From positions 32,453 through 96,452 of the forward strand of contig NZ_JAHBGD010000013.1 in assembly GCF_018390605.1 (NCBI RefSeq): a stretch of DNA of 64,000 bases, in the 5' to 3' direction. Numbering within the stretch: position 1 is the first letter of the stretch; each line of letters begins with the position of its first letter. A program made the position numbers and the translations under genes. The stretch is from Ancylobacter defluvii (lineage in GTDB: Bacteria > Pseudomonadota > Alphaproteobacteria > Rhizobiales > Xanthobacteraceae). Under the pieces are notes generated by a model, which saw only the letters and a list, made by a program, of their open reading frames with translations, made no database searches and was not told the origin of the DNA. Shown here piece by piece: positions 44,942 through 53,440 of the stretch.

Positions 44942-46696
44942 TCAATAGATCGAGGGTTCGCCGACAGGGGCGCCGAACGTGGTTTCCAGGAAGTCGAAGT
45001 CGCAGCCCTCATGCGCCTGCTTGATATGGCGCGAGAACATCCAGCCATAGCCCCGCTCGTAATGCGGCGGCGGCGGCACCAGCGCCGCCCGACGGGCGGC
45101 GAGTTCCGCTTCGTCGACAAGCATGTCGATGCGCCGGTTCGGCACATCGACGCTGACGAGATCGCCGGTGCGCAGCAAGGCGAGCGGGCCGCCGACATAG
45201 CTCTCCGGCGCCACATGCAGGATGCAGGCGCCGTAGCTGGTGCCGCTCATGCGCGAATCCGAAAGGCGCAGCATGTCGCGCACGCCCTGCTTGATCAGCT
45301 TCTTCGGGATCGGCAGCATGCCCCATTCCGGCATGCCCGGCCCGCCGAGCGGCCCGGCATTGCGCAGCACCAGCACATGGTCGGGCGTGACGTCGAGGCT
45401 CTCGTCCTCCACCGCCGCCTTCATGCTGGGATAGTCGTCGAACACCAGCGCCGGCCCGGTATGCACGCGCAGATGCGGGGCGCAGGCGCTCGGCTTGATG
45501 ACGCAGCCATCCGGCGCGAGATTGCCGCGCAGCACCGCCAGCGCGCCCTCGGCATAGATCGGGTTGTCCACCGTGCGGATGACGTCGTCATTATAGACCT
45601 GCGCCCCGGCGATGTTCTCGCCGACGGTCCGTCCGGTAACGGTGAGCGCGTCGAGGTGGAGGAAGTCGGTCAGCCGCCCCATCAGCGCCGGGAGGCCGCC
45701 GGCGAAGTAGAAATCCTCCATCAGGTAGGCGTCGCCGCTGGGGCGGACATTGGCGATCACCGGCACCAGACGGCTGGCCTTGTCAAAATCGTCGAGGCCG
45801 ATATCGACCCCGGCCCGGCGCGCCTGGGCGATCAGATGAATGATGGCATTGGTGGAGCAGCCCATGGCCATCGCCACGGTGATGGCATTCTCAAAGGCCG
45901 GCCGGGTCAGGATGCGCGCCGGGGTGAGGTCTTCCCACACCATCTCGACGATGCGCCGGCCGCAGGCCGCCGACATGCGGTTGTGGCCGACATCGGCCGC
46001 CGGGATCGAGGAGGCACCCGCGAGCGTCATGCCCACCGATTCGGCGATGGCGGTCATCGTCGAGGCCGTACCCATGGTCATGCAATGGCCGAAAGAGCGA
46101 GCGATGCCGCCCTCGATCTCGTTCCACGCCTTCTCGTCGATATTGCCGGCGCGGCGCTCGTCCCAGAACTTCCAGGCATCCGAGCCGGAGCCGAGCGTCT
46201 TGCCCTTCCAGTTGCCGCGCAGCATCGGCCCGGCCGGCAGGTAGATCGCCGGCACCCCGGCGCTGGTGGCCCCCATGAGCAGCGCCGGCGTGCTCTTGTC
46301 GCAGCCGCCCATCAGCACCACACCGTCGATGGGATGGGCGCGGATCCCCTCCTCCACCTCCATCGCCGCCATGTTGCGGTAGAGCATCGAGGTGGGCTTG
46401 AGGAAGGTCTCCGAGGCCGAATGCACCGGCAGCTCCAAGGGGAAACCGCCGGCCTGCAACACGCCGCGCTTCACGTCCTCCACCCGGTCCTTGAAATGGC
46501 CGTGGCAGGGGTTGAAATCCGACCAGGTGTTGAGAATGCCGATCACCGGCTTTCCCACCCAGTCCTCCGGCGCATAGCCCATCTGCCGCAGCCGCGAGCG
46601 ATGGCCGAAGCTGCGCAGATCGTCATGGGCGAAGTAGCGGGCGCTGCGCAGCTGGTCGGGCGTCTTGGCGGGACGGTTCTTTGGATGGGCGTTCAT
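44942..46696 (-). CDS. IlvD/Edd-family sugar-acid dehydratase (L-arabinonate dehydratase-like)
   Basis: The enzyme dehydrates an aldonic acid to the 2-keto-3-deoxy acid. The 584-residue protein has the three Fe-S cysteines C64 (FNPCHGH), C132 (MGGCDKSTP) and C205 (FGHCMTMG), and AYLMEDFYFAGGLPALMGRL. Length and FNPCHGH match rhizobial L-arabinonate/D-xylonate dehydratases better than IlvD of amino-acid synthesis. The start at 46696 (MNAHPKNRP) fits; upstream codons extend into the repeat. It lies in one unit with the aldolase. Confidence 0.92.
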   Translation of the reverse strand: MNAHPKNRPAKTPDQLRSARYFAHDDLRSFGHRSRLRQMGYAPEDWVGKPVIGILNTWSDFNPCHGHFKDRVEDVKRGVLQAGGFPLELPVHSASETFLKPTSMLYRNMAAMEVEEGIRAHPIDGVVLMGGCDKSTPALLMGATSAGVPAIYLPAGPMLRGNWKGKTLGSGSDAWKFWDERRAGNIDEKAWNEIEGGIARSFGHCMTMGTASTMTAIAESVGMTLAGASSIPAADVGHNRMSAACGRRIVEMVWEDLTPARILTRPAFENAITVAMAMGCSTNAIIHLIAQARRAGVDIGLDDFDKASRLVPVIANVRPSGDAYLMEDFYFAGGLPALMGRLTDFLHLDALTVTGRTVGENIAGAQVYNDDVIRTVDNPIYAEGALAVLRGNLAPDGCVIKPSACAPHLRVHTGPALVFDDYPSMKAAVEDESLDVTPDHVLVLRNAGPLGGPGMPEWGMLPIPKKLIKQGVRDMLRLSDSRMSGTSYGACILHVAPESYVGGPLALLRTGDLVSVDVPNRRIDMLVDEAELAARRAALVPPPPHYERGYGWMFSRHIKQAHEGCDFDFLETTFGAPVGEPSIY

Positions 46697-46761
46697 GAGG
46701 CACCTGTGGAGGCGTGGCGGCAAAGGGCTGTGCGGGGGCTGTACATCTTCTTCCTTCAACT

Positions 46762-46955
46762 TCCCTCTCCCCGCCCGAACTCGGCTGTTGCCGAGTTCGG
46801 TTCTGGCAAGGCCGAAGCCGGAAACATCCGACTTCGGCGGAGAGGTGGCCCCCGCGCAGCGGGTCGGCGAGGGGGTACGCGATTGCGGCCCCCTGGAGCG
46901 TCGTCCCCCTCACCCACCCCTCTCCCCCCTCGGGAAGAGGGAGCCGAACGGCTCT
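46762..46955. repeat. Composite intergenic palindromic repeat
   Basis: CCGAACTCGGC (46775-46785) and its exact complement (46790-46800) form an 11-bp hairpin. A second hairpin is CCGAAGCCGG with CCGACTTCGG (one mismatch), and outer CTCTCC pairs with GGAGAG near 46838-46845. A third part at about 46906-46955 is CCCTCACCCACCCCTCTCCC with GGGAAGAGGGAG. This style of CCCTCACC / GGGAGAGGG element is dispersed in many alphaproteobacterial genomes (recalled). It fills the gap between the dehydratase and the binding-protein gene. Confidence 0.6.
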
Positions 46956-47016
46956 TCGCGGGAATGTCACGACAGCCACCAACGCGCAGAGTCGGAGCCG
47001 GCCTTTCACTCCGCAT

Positions 47017-48021
47017 CTATTGCGTCACGATGTTTCCCGCCTTCACCACCTCGCGCCAGCGGGCCTCCTCGGCCTTCTGGAAGGCGGCGAACTCCTCCGG
47101 CGAATTGGCCACCACCTCGAAGCCCATCTCGTTGAACTTCGTCTTCACGTCCGGCGCGGCGAGACCGGCGGCGAACGCTTTCACCACCTTCGCCTTCACA
47201 TCGGCCGGAAGCCCCTTCGGCGCAGCGGCGGCCTGCCAGGAATAGACGTCGAGGCCATCGACGCCGGCCTGCTTCATGGTCGGCACGTCAGGCAGCACCG
47301 GATGGCGGTCAGCGGCGGTGACGCCCAGCGCCTTCAGCTTGCCGGCCTTGATGTGGTTGGCGACCGCGCCGAGGTTCTGGAACGACACGTCGGCATGGCC
47401 GGCGATGAGGTCGCCGATGGCCGGGCCACCGCCCTTGTAGGGCACATGGATGCCGGAGGTGCCGGTCTTCTGCCAGAACAGCGCCGCGGTGAGGTGATCC
47501 GAGGAGCCGACGCCGGAGGAGGCGAAGGTCACCTTGTCGGGGTTCTTCTTGAGATACTCGACCAGTTCCGCCACCGAATTGACCGGGAAATTCGGATTGG
47601 CGACCAGCACGTTGGGCGTGCGCACCGCCACGGTGATCAGGTCGAGATCGGTCTTCGGGTCGTAGCCGAGCGCCGGGTTCAGCGCCGGGTTGATGGCGAA
47701 GACGCCGATGGAGCCGACCAGCAGCGTGTAGCCGTCGGCCGGCGAATTCTTCACATGCTGGGCGCCGGTGCTGCCATTGGCGCCGGGCCGGTTGTCGATC
47801 ACCACCGACTGGCCGAGGACCTCCGGCATCTTGGAGGCGACGAGGCGGGCGGTGGAATCCGAGGCGCCGCCGGGCGGGAACGGCACCACGACGGTGACCG
47901 GCCGGTCGGGATAGGCCTGCGCCGGCAGCACCAGCGGGCCGGCGGCGAGCGCGGCCAGCACCGAGAGCGAGGCGAGCGTGCTGCGACGGTTCACCAAGCG
48001 GGAAAGAATCGCGCGGGACAT
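47017..48021 (-). CDS. Tripartite tricarboxylate transporter substrate-binding protein (TctC/Bug family)
   Basis: The 334-residue protein has a signal peptide with cleavage after LVLPAQA near 36. The Bug fold is marked by YPDRPVTVVVPFPPGG, SVVIDNRPGANGSTG, and GVTAADRHPVLPDVPTMKQAG. Bug proteins bind carboxylates for TctAB permeases; no tctA or tctB is in the window, so it must pair with permeases elsewhere. GGAGG precedes the ATG at 48021. Its neighbours suggest a sugar-acid ligand. Confidence 0.92.
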   Translation of the reverse strand: MSRAILSRLVNRRSTLASLSVLAALAAGPLVLPAQAYPDRPVTVVVPFPPGGASDSTARLVASKMPEVLGQSVVIDNRPGANGSTGAQHVKNSPADGYTLLVGSIGVFAINPALNPALGYDPKTDLDLITVAVRTPNVLVANPNFPVNSVAELVEYLKKNPDKVTFASSGVGSSDHLTAALFWQKTGTSGIHVPYKGGGPAIGDLIAGHADVSFQNLGAVANHIKAGKLKALGVTAADRHPVLPDVPTMKQAGVDGLDVYSWQAAAAPKGLPADVKAKVVKAFAAGLAAPDVKTKFNEMGFEVVANSPEEFAAFQKAEEARWREVVKAGNIVTQ

Positions 48022-48131
48022 GTTTCCTCCTGTTCGTCCGAATGGACCGGGTGGAGGCGGACCGTTGGCGCGGCCTCGTGCCTCCCCTCGAACTCCCGTC
48101 TGCGCGGGATGGGCTCCTTGGAGCGCGGCCA

Positions 48132-48160
48132 AACTAAAGCGCTAATGCATCAGTGAAGTC
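48132..48160. promoter_or_regulatory. Candidate GntR operator in the divergent promoter
   Basis: CTAATGCATCAG, a 12-base sequence palindromic at 10 of 12 positions, lies at about 48142-48153 between the binding-protein and GntR genes, inside an AT-richer patch. FadR-subfamily regulators commonly bind such short palindromes; assignment is inference. Confidence 0.4.
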
Positions 48161-48188
48161 AAGCCGTGACTGGTGTAGGATGACAACC

Positions 48189-48893
48189 ATGAACGTGACC
48201 GCGATTCCACGTCCCTCCCGCGATCCCCATCGCCATGCCGCGCCGCAGGTGTTCGACTATCTGCGCGAGCGCATCGTCAATCTTCAGCTGCCGCCCGGCA
48301 CGGTGATCGCCCGCGCCGAATTGCAGCAGCTGTTCGGCTTTTCCTCGACGCCGGTGCGCGACGCGCTGCTGCGTCTGCAGGAAGAATCCCTCGTCGAGAT
48401 CTTCCCGCAGCACGCCACCGTCGTAAGCCCGATCGACCTGAAGCTCGCCCGGCAGGCGCAGTTCCTCCGCCGCTCCATCGAGCATGAGGCGGTGCGCACA
48501 TTGGCGCTCATGGACGACACCGAGCGACGGTCGGTGGTGGCGCCGCTGGAGACAGCCATCGACATTCAGGCCGCGCTGCTGGGCCGCGGCGACCTCGAGG
48601 CCTTCCACGTCGCCGATCGCGACTTCCACCGGCTGTTCTTCGAGGCGGTGGGCGTGCCGGATCTGTGGGTGCTGGCGCGGCGGCACGCCGGCCATATCGA
48701 CCGTATCCGCCGGCTGCATCTGCCGATACCCGGCAAGGCCGAACAGGTGATCGCCGATCACCGCGCCATCGTCGCCGGCATCGCCGCGGGGAACGCCGCG
48801 CAGGCGGAGGCGGCGCTGCGCAACCATCTGTCGAAGTCGCTCGCCTTCACCCCGGACCTGCGCGCCCGCTGGCCGGCCTATTTCCGCGACTGA
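48189..48893 (+). CDS. GntR-family regulator, FadR/FCD subfamily
   Basis: The 234-residue protein has an N-terminal winged helix (VFDYLRERIVNLQLPPGTVI, FGFSSTPVRDALLRLQEESL) and an all-helical FCD ligand domain whose metal site is formed by DRDFHRLFFEAV and the later His residues of ADHRAIVAGI and LRNHLSKSL. ATGs at 48180 and 48189 are both possible; AGGA is best spaced for 48189. Being divergent from the TctC-type gene, it probably regulates the sugar-acid module. Confidence 0.9.
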   Translation: MNVTAIPRPSRDPHRHAAPQVFDYLRERIVNLQLPPGTVIARAELQQLFGFSSTPVRDALLRLQEESLVEIFPQHATVVSPIDLKLARQAQFLRRSIEHEAVRTLALMDDTERRSVVAPLETAIDIQAALLGRGDLEAFHVADRDFHRLFFEAVGVPDLWVLARRHAGHIDRIRRLHLPIPGKAEQVIADHRAIVAGIAAGNAAQAEAALRNHLSKSLAFTPDLRARWPAYFRD

Positions 48894-49000
48894 CGCCCGC
48901 GGCGTCCGGCGGCCTCGGCACCGGACCGCTTTCGGTCGGCGCCTGTCATGCCTACATTATCTGCGGGGTTCATCTTTGCCGCGCAAGCGGGAGCAGGACC

Positions 49001-49543
49001 ATGCAGGATCCGAGGCGTGAGGAACGCGAGGCGGATGCGGAGCCGGTACCGGGAGAGGTGCTGGCATGCCAGCCCGGCGCCGCTGCCAGCTACTGGCAGC
49101 CCATGCCGGCCAACGGTCATGTCGAGGTGATCTTCGCCCCGGATCTGGTGGCGATGCCGCAGCCGCTCGGCTTCGGCACCCAGACGCTGCCGCCCGGCGG
49201 CCATGTGCGCGAACAGGCCCACGCCCACGGCGAGACGGTGATCTACGTGCTGCGGGGCCGCGGACGCGCGGTGATCGAGGGGGTGGAGCACCCGATGCGG
49301 CCGGGCACGGCGTTTTATCTCGGCCACCACCGTCGCCACATCTTCGTCAATGAAGGCGACGAAAACCTCGTCTTCACTTGGTTGACGGTGCCGAACGGCC
49401 TCGATGCGTCGTTTCGGGACGTCGGCCGCCGGCGCCAGCCGGGGGAACGGGCGCCAGGGCCGTTCGCACGCCCGGCGGACCTATCCGCGGGCGAGCGCGA
49501 AACCACCTTCTCACTACCGGAGGCGACTCAGCCGCAACGCTGA
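49001..49543 (+). CDS. Cupin-domain protein
   Basis: The 180-residue protein has a single beta-barrel cupin at about residues 55-130, with the metal ligands in HVREQAHAHGETVIYVLRGRG and the second motif GTAFYLGHHRRHIFVNEGDE. The C-terminal 40 residues are polar and probably disordered. AGGA lies about 4-7 bases before the ATG at 49001. It sits downstream of the GntR gene on the same strand and may be an isomerase or binding protein of the sugar-acid pathway; this is inference. Confidence 0.85.
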   Translation: MQDPRREEREADAEPVPGEVLACQPGAAASYWQPMPANGHVEVIFAPDLVAMPQPLGFGTQTLPPGGHVREQAHAHGETVIYVLRGRGRAVIEGVEHPMRPGTAFYLGHHRRHIFVNEGDENLVFTWLTVPNGLDASFRDVGRRRQPGERAPGPFARPADLSAGERETTFSLPEATQPQR

Positions 49544-49579
49544 GGCATGGCATGCGCTATGCGCAGGACTAAATTGCCT

Positions 49580-49795
49580 TCAGATGGCGGTTACGAGGCG
49601 CAACCGCCGCTGCAACGCGGCCTGCGGCACGCTCTCGGCGGCCTGGCGGGCAATGTCGTGAATGTCGGCGCGGCTGAAGCCGAGCTCACCGAGTTCACGG
49701 TCGCTATAGGCCTCAAGTTCGCTCTGGACCTGACGATACTGGCGGCGACGCGCAAAGGCCGTCCGCAAGGCGACGCTGATCTGGTCGATCTGCAT
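49580..49795 (-). CDS. DUF1127-domain small protein
   Basis: The 71-residue protein carries the short Arg-rich DUF1127 motif YSDRELGELGFSRADIHDIA. Members of this family in alphaproteobacteria have been linked to RNA turnover and phosphate or other stress responses. It is basic at both ends, with no signal or membrane segment. It is flanked by short, AT-richer spacers. Confidence 0.88.
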   Translation of the reverse strand: MQIDQISVALRTAFARRRQYRQVQSELEAYSDRELGELGFSRADIHDIARQAAESVPQAALQRRLRLVTAI

Positions 49796-50028
49796 GATGA
49801 ATTCTCCTCTTGATCCATGCTGCAGGGCAGCACGGTTGAGGGCAACATAGTGTGCGGCGCACCATGGCAGAAGCGTAAATTCCGCGTCTCAGCACTGCGT
49901 TTGATGCAGAACAGCTGACCCATCGGCGGATCAGGATACCGCAGTTCGCCCGCATGGCCGCCCGATGGCGGCAAATCCGTGTGGCCAGGCATCATGGCGG
50001 GCCGCGACGGCTCGGTTATAAGGCGGCG

Positions 50029-50466
50029 ATGATCGATCTCGCTGCCTATGCCGGGCTGTTCCTCTCCGCCCTCGTCGCCGCCACCATCCTGCCGATGCAG
50101 TCGGAAGCCGTGCTGGCCGGCCTGCTCGTCGCCGGCGCGCAGCCGGCGGCGCTGCTGATCGCCGTCGCCAGCGCCGGCAATGTGCTCGGCTCGGTGGTGA
50201 ACTGGTGGCTCGGCCGCTTCGTCGAGCGCTATGCCGACCGGTCGTGGTTTCCCGCCAGCCCGGCCAAGCTCGCCCGCGCGCAGGATTGGTACCGCCGCTA
50301 CGGAAAATGGTCGCTGCTGCTGAGCTGGGCGCCGGTGATCGGCGATCCGCTCACCCTCGTCGCCGGCGTGATGCGCGAGCCGTTCCCGGTCTTCCTGCTG
50401 CTGGTCACCCTCGCCAAGCTCGGGCGCTATCTGGTGCTGGCGGCGATCGTGCTGAATGTCATGTGA
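50029..50466 (+). CDS. YqaA-family (DedA-like) inner-membrane protein
   Basis: The 145-residue protein has four hydrophobic stretches, including FLSALVAATILPMQSEAVLAG and the conserved GNVLGSVVNWWLGRF and WSLLLSWAPVIGDPLTLVAGVM. These are hallmarks of the small YqaA/SNARE-associated DedA relatives, which may be lipid scramblases or transporters. The ATG at 50029 follows AAGGCGG. It is short relative to full DedA proteins (about 200 residues), as usual for YqaA. Confidence 0.88.
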   Translation: MIDLAAYAGLFLSALVAATILPMQSEAVLAGLLVAGAQPAALLIAVASAGNVLGSVVNWWLGRFVERYADRSWFPASPAKLARAQDWYRRYGKWSLLLSWAPVIGDPLTLVAGVMREPFPVFLLLVTLAKLGRYLVLAAIVLNVM

Positions 50467-50612
50467 CCGGCGGTCGACGGCACCTGATCGCCCGATCACC
50501 CGGCGGATTGTCCGGGCGGCACCCGCAACAGGCCGTGGCCCTACCGCCGGACACACCGCGTCTCGCGACGCCGCGCTTCAGTCGCGACGCCCGCGACCGG
50601 CGGCGGCGCGCT

Positions 50613-51425
50613 TCACGACGGCGTCCGGAAATTATAGGGCGCGACTTCCATCAGCGGCGCCGGATCCCAGGCCGACATGAAACGGTCGGGGCGGACCTGC
50701 TCGTAAAGCCGCATGCCCTCGGCCAGCGATGGGGCGAAGGGCAAGGTGAAGCCGAGCCCGCTCGCGAAGTCCTGCCATTTGAACGGGACATCCAAATATT
50801 TCCCGTCCCAGAAGGCAAAGGGCACGCCATAGGCTAATGCGACGACCGCGGCATGCATGGCATTCGCCATGACGAAGCGGGCGGAAGCGATGGCGTCGAT
50901 GAATTCCTCGCAGGCCGCGACGGTATTGGGAATGGCCGGCCTCATCACCACCGAGTCCATATCGGTACCGAGGATGTCCGGCTTCACCTTGGGGTGGTGG
51001 ACATGCGGGACCCAGAGCACCTTGCCGAGCGTCCGCGCATGCGTGCCCGGCGTGTAGAACTTCGGCAGCAGCAGTGCGGTATCGCCGAGCGGCGTATTTC
51101 TCGGCAGGCCCAGGGCGATGCGCGAGTGCTCGCCCCGGATACCCAGAAAGATCGCGCGACGTTCGGCGAGCGGAGACAAGGGTCGCGCGTCGCGCTTCCC
51201 GCAGCCCCAGAAAATCGCCCGGCCCGGGCCGCCATCCACCTGACCATCCCTGCGGCTGGTCGCCGAAATCTGGCGCTCGGACACGACACTACCGACCAGA
51301 TGGACGGTACCCGTCCGAAACAGGCACGGCCCTTCGAACATGCGCGACAGATAAAGCAGCGTCAGGGCATCGCCGAAATTGCCGAGTGCTTCCTTCGAAC
51401 GCCAATGAAAGACAGAAAAGCTCAT
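50613..51425 (-). CDS. Polysaccharide pyruvyl transferase family protein
   Basis: The 270-residue protein matches the PF04230-type pyruvyl transferases (ExoV, CsaB) that add ketal pyruvate to surface polysaccharides. It shows NFGDALTLLYLSRMF at the N-terminus, FLGIRGEHSRIALGL, LWVPHVHH and the conserved C-terminal SARFVMANAMHAAVVALAYG. It lies downstream of tRNA-Pro with a 557-bp gene-free spacer and no other polysaccharide genes beside it. The glycosyltransferase at 10397 might be in the same surface pathway, but that is distant. Confidence 0.82.
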   Translation of the reverse strand: MSFSVFHWRSKEALGNFGDALTLLYLSRMFEGPCLFRTGTVHLVGSVVSERQISATSRRDGQVDGGPGRAIFWGCGKRDARPLSPLAERRAIFLGIRGEHSRIALGLPRNTPLGDTALLLPKFYTPGTHARTLGKVLWVPHVHHPKVKPDILGTDMDSVVMRPAIPNTVAACEEFIDAIASARFVMANAMHAAVVALAYGVPFAFWDGKYLDVPFKWQDFASGLGFTLPFAPSLAEGMRLYEQVRPDRFMSAWDPAPLMEVAPYNFRTPS

Positions 51426-51982
51426 AGATTCTCAAAGCGAAATGAGGAAGCCAGACGGCGCGCCGGCTCCCGCCATTCATAATGACTATTCCCTCGTCGA
51501 TCATCCAAATACCGACGGCCGCGACGAATTACGCCCGCCCGTGCGATCCTTGCCATGTGCGGCCCAGCCGAGACGCACAGGCAGACGGCAGGGTCGGCCC
51601 CGGCGATGACACACTGCCGTAGCGAGGAAGGGCGGCAACGCTCGATCCGCCCTCCTCGGCGGCTTGCTTGTCGTCATTTTCCGAGAACACGGTGGGCTTA
51701 AGCGCCACTTTATCCATCAGCACCGGGCAATCGAAAGAGAGGCCCGGCTGGAACCGGCGGATTATCGGCACCGTCCCGAACTATCCCGACCCGATTGGGG
51801 ACGGCCTAAGGGCGGGAATGACGGGTGCAGAGGATGCTCATGGGCAATCCCGGCCGAGAACATTTCGGGATTTTGTTCGGGGCTTTTCGCGCCGGCGGCC
51901 GCCTTTTCCGTGAATTCTGTTCTTTCTTGCTCCCGACGCCTCTTAGAGTCAGCCAGAAAAAATGAACAAAACCAAGGAATAA
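51426..51982. other. Gene-free region between tRNA-Pro and the pyruvyl transferase
   Basis: No gene is convincing. An 80-codon minus-strand frame (51529-51771) lacks a good ribosome site and any recognisable motif. A plus-strand frame running into the tRNA gives a GARGFEPPTPSPP peptide, a well-known artefact of translating tRNA-Pro antisense. This is the 3' flank of a tRNA gene, a common integration site, but no integrase or repeat of the tRNA end is seen. Confidence 0.45.
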
Positions 51983-52060
51983 TGGTCGGAGCGAGAGGAT
52001 TTGAACCTCCGACCCCTAGTCCCCCAGACTAGTGCGCTAACCAGGCTGCGCTACGCTCCG
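51983..52060 (-). tRNA. tRNA-Pro(GGG)
   Basis: On the minus strand the acceptor stem CGGAGCG pairs with CGCTCCG, the D-stem GCGC arm and TPsiC arm GGTTCAAATCC are present, and the anticodon stem CTAGT/ACTAG encloses loop CTGGGGG, giving anticodon GGG. ACCA is encoded at the 3' end (TGGT at 51983-51986 on the plus strand). Confidence 0.95.
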
Positions 52061-52081
52061 ACGCCGTAAGGCGCTGTCTCT

Positions 52082-52618
52082 CTAGCGATTTGATCCCGGC
52101 GATGCAAGCGGAGCCGCCGCTTCGGCGGGGGATATATCCCGCGCCGCCTCCGCCCGCGCCTCCCGCTCGGGGCCGACCTGCTGCTCTACCGAGGCGCTCA
52201 GGCGCTGGAACAGGCCGAGCGAAACCAGCGCCACACAGCCGATCCCCACCAGCAGCGCCGGATAGATCACCTCGGAAACCTCCTCGCGCGCGGTCTCGAA
52301 CAGCAGCACCAGCGCCTCCAGGAAGATGGCGATGATGATGGTGGAGAGGAACTTGGTCAGCCCGCGCCGCGCATCGGCGGCGGCGCGCTTTTCGCGGCCG
52401 GCGGGCACCTCCTCCTCGAAGAAATATTTCGCGACGTCGAACAGCGCGATGGCGACGATCAGATAGCCGACGATGTTGAGCAGCGCCTCGTGCACCAGCG
52501 TATCGCCGCCGAGGCCCTGGCGCAGCGCCGTATAGGGGGCATAGACCAGCAGCACCGCCGCAACCGCCATCAGGGCGCAGGCGGCGACGGCGAACACAGC
52601 GCGGATGAGAAAGCTCAT
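52082..52618 (-). CDS. Membrane protein with four predicted helices, hypothetical
   Basis: The 178-residue protein starts MSFLIRAVFAVAACALMAVA and has hydrophobic segments at about residues 5-28, 45-65, 90-110 and 115-135. Conserved-looking polar positions are LFDVAKYFFEEEV and ETAREEVSEVIYPALLV, in which Glu and Asp lie near or in membrane helices. The last 40 residues are Ala/Pro-rich and soluble. It ends 21 bases before the tRNA gene. The family is not recognised with confidence. Confidence 0.65.
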   Translation of the reverse strand: MSFLIRAVFAVAACALMAVAAVLLVYAPYTALRQGLGGDTLVHEALLNIVGYLIVAIALFDVAKYFFEEEVPAGREKRAAADARRGLTKFLSTIIIAIFLEALVLLFETAREEVSEVIYPALLVGIGCVALVSLGLFQRLSASVEQQVGPEREARAEAARDISPAEAAAPLASPGSNR

Positions 52619-52762
52619 GAAAGCGGGCTCCGTTGACCCAACGCCAACTAGGGCTCCGCGCCTCGCCTTCAAGTACCTCCCGCGCATACCCGGCCGCGCC
52701 CTCCCCGTCCCGCCTCGTGTATAGTCGCGGCATACGCCGCCGACACCGACCGGAGACCCGCC

Positions 52763-53404
52763 ATGGCTCATGAACACGCGACCGCCGAACTCCTCCGCGA
52801 TCCCGCCTTCGTGCCGCCGCCGGCGGTGGAGCCGATGATCGCGCGGCTGGCCGCCCGTCGCTCGGCGCCGCTGCGCAGCCTCGGCGGGCCGGCGCCGACG
52901 GCGGAGGAACGCGCGCTGCTGTTCCGGCTGGCGCTGAGGGTGCCGGATCACGGCCGGCTCACCCCGTGGCGCTTCATCGTGATCGAGGGCGAGGATCGAC
53001 GCGAACTCGGCGCCCGGCTCGACGCGCTCTATGCGCGGCAGAACCCGGAGGTGCCGGCCGCCAAGGCCGATATGTGGACGCTGTATCTGGAGCGGGCGCC
53101 GCTCACCGTGGTGGTGGTGAGCCGGCCGGATCCGGCGGCGAAGGTGCCGGAATGGAACCAGGTGCTGTCCGCCGGCGCCGCCGGCATGGCATTGACCGTG
53201 GCGGCGAGCGCGCTCGGCTTCGCCAGCCAATGGCTGCTGAAATGGCCGGGCCGCGACCCGCAGGCCGCGGCGCTCGTCGGCGTGGAGGCCGGCGAGAAGG
53301 TCGCCGGCTTCATCCATATCGGCCGGCCGACGGTCGACAGCCCCGACCGGCCGCGCCCGGAGGCCGCCGGCATCGTCACCCGCTGGCGGCCGGCCGGGGA
53401 ATGA
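52763..53404 (+). CDS. Nitroreductase-family FMN oxidoreductase (YdjA-like)
   Basis: The 213-residue protein has the FMN-binding pattern of the nitroreductase fold: RRSAPLRSLGGPAP, ALRVPDHGRLTPWRFIVIEG, and SAGAAGMALTVAASALGFASQWL with GVEAGEKVAGFIHIGRP near the C-terminus. Close relatives of YdjA (BluB is another branch) match best. GGAG precedes the ATG by about 8 bases. Its substrate is unknown. Confidence 0.9.
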   Translation: MAHEHATAELLRDPAFVPPPAVEPMIARLAARRSAPLRSLGGPAPTAEERALLFRLALRVPDHGRLTPWRFIVIEGEDRRELGARLDALYARQNPEVPAAKADMWTLYLERAPLTVVVVSRPDPAAKVPEWNQVLSAGAAGMALTVAASALGFASQWLLKWPGRDPQAAALVGVEAGEKVAGFIHIGRPTVDSPDRPRPEAAGIVTRWRPAGE

Positions 53405-53440
53405 GCCCTGGAATGCCCCCCGGCCCCGCCAGACCAGGCC

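Noticed and set aside
46756-47016. 86-codon minus-strand frame between the dehydratase and the TctC-type gene
   Set aside because: It lies entirely within the palindromic repeat and is low complexity.
45011-47245. 744-codon plus-strand frame opposite the dehydratase
   Set aside because: Shadow frame, running through a non-coding repeat at its end, with no motif.
51664-52032. Plus-strand frame ending in GARGFEPPTPSPPD over the tRNA
   Set aside because: That peptide is the well-known translation of the tRNA-Pro complementary strand.
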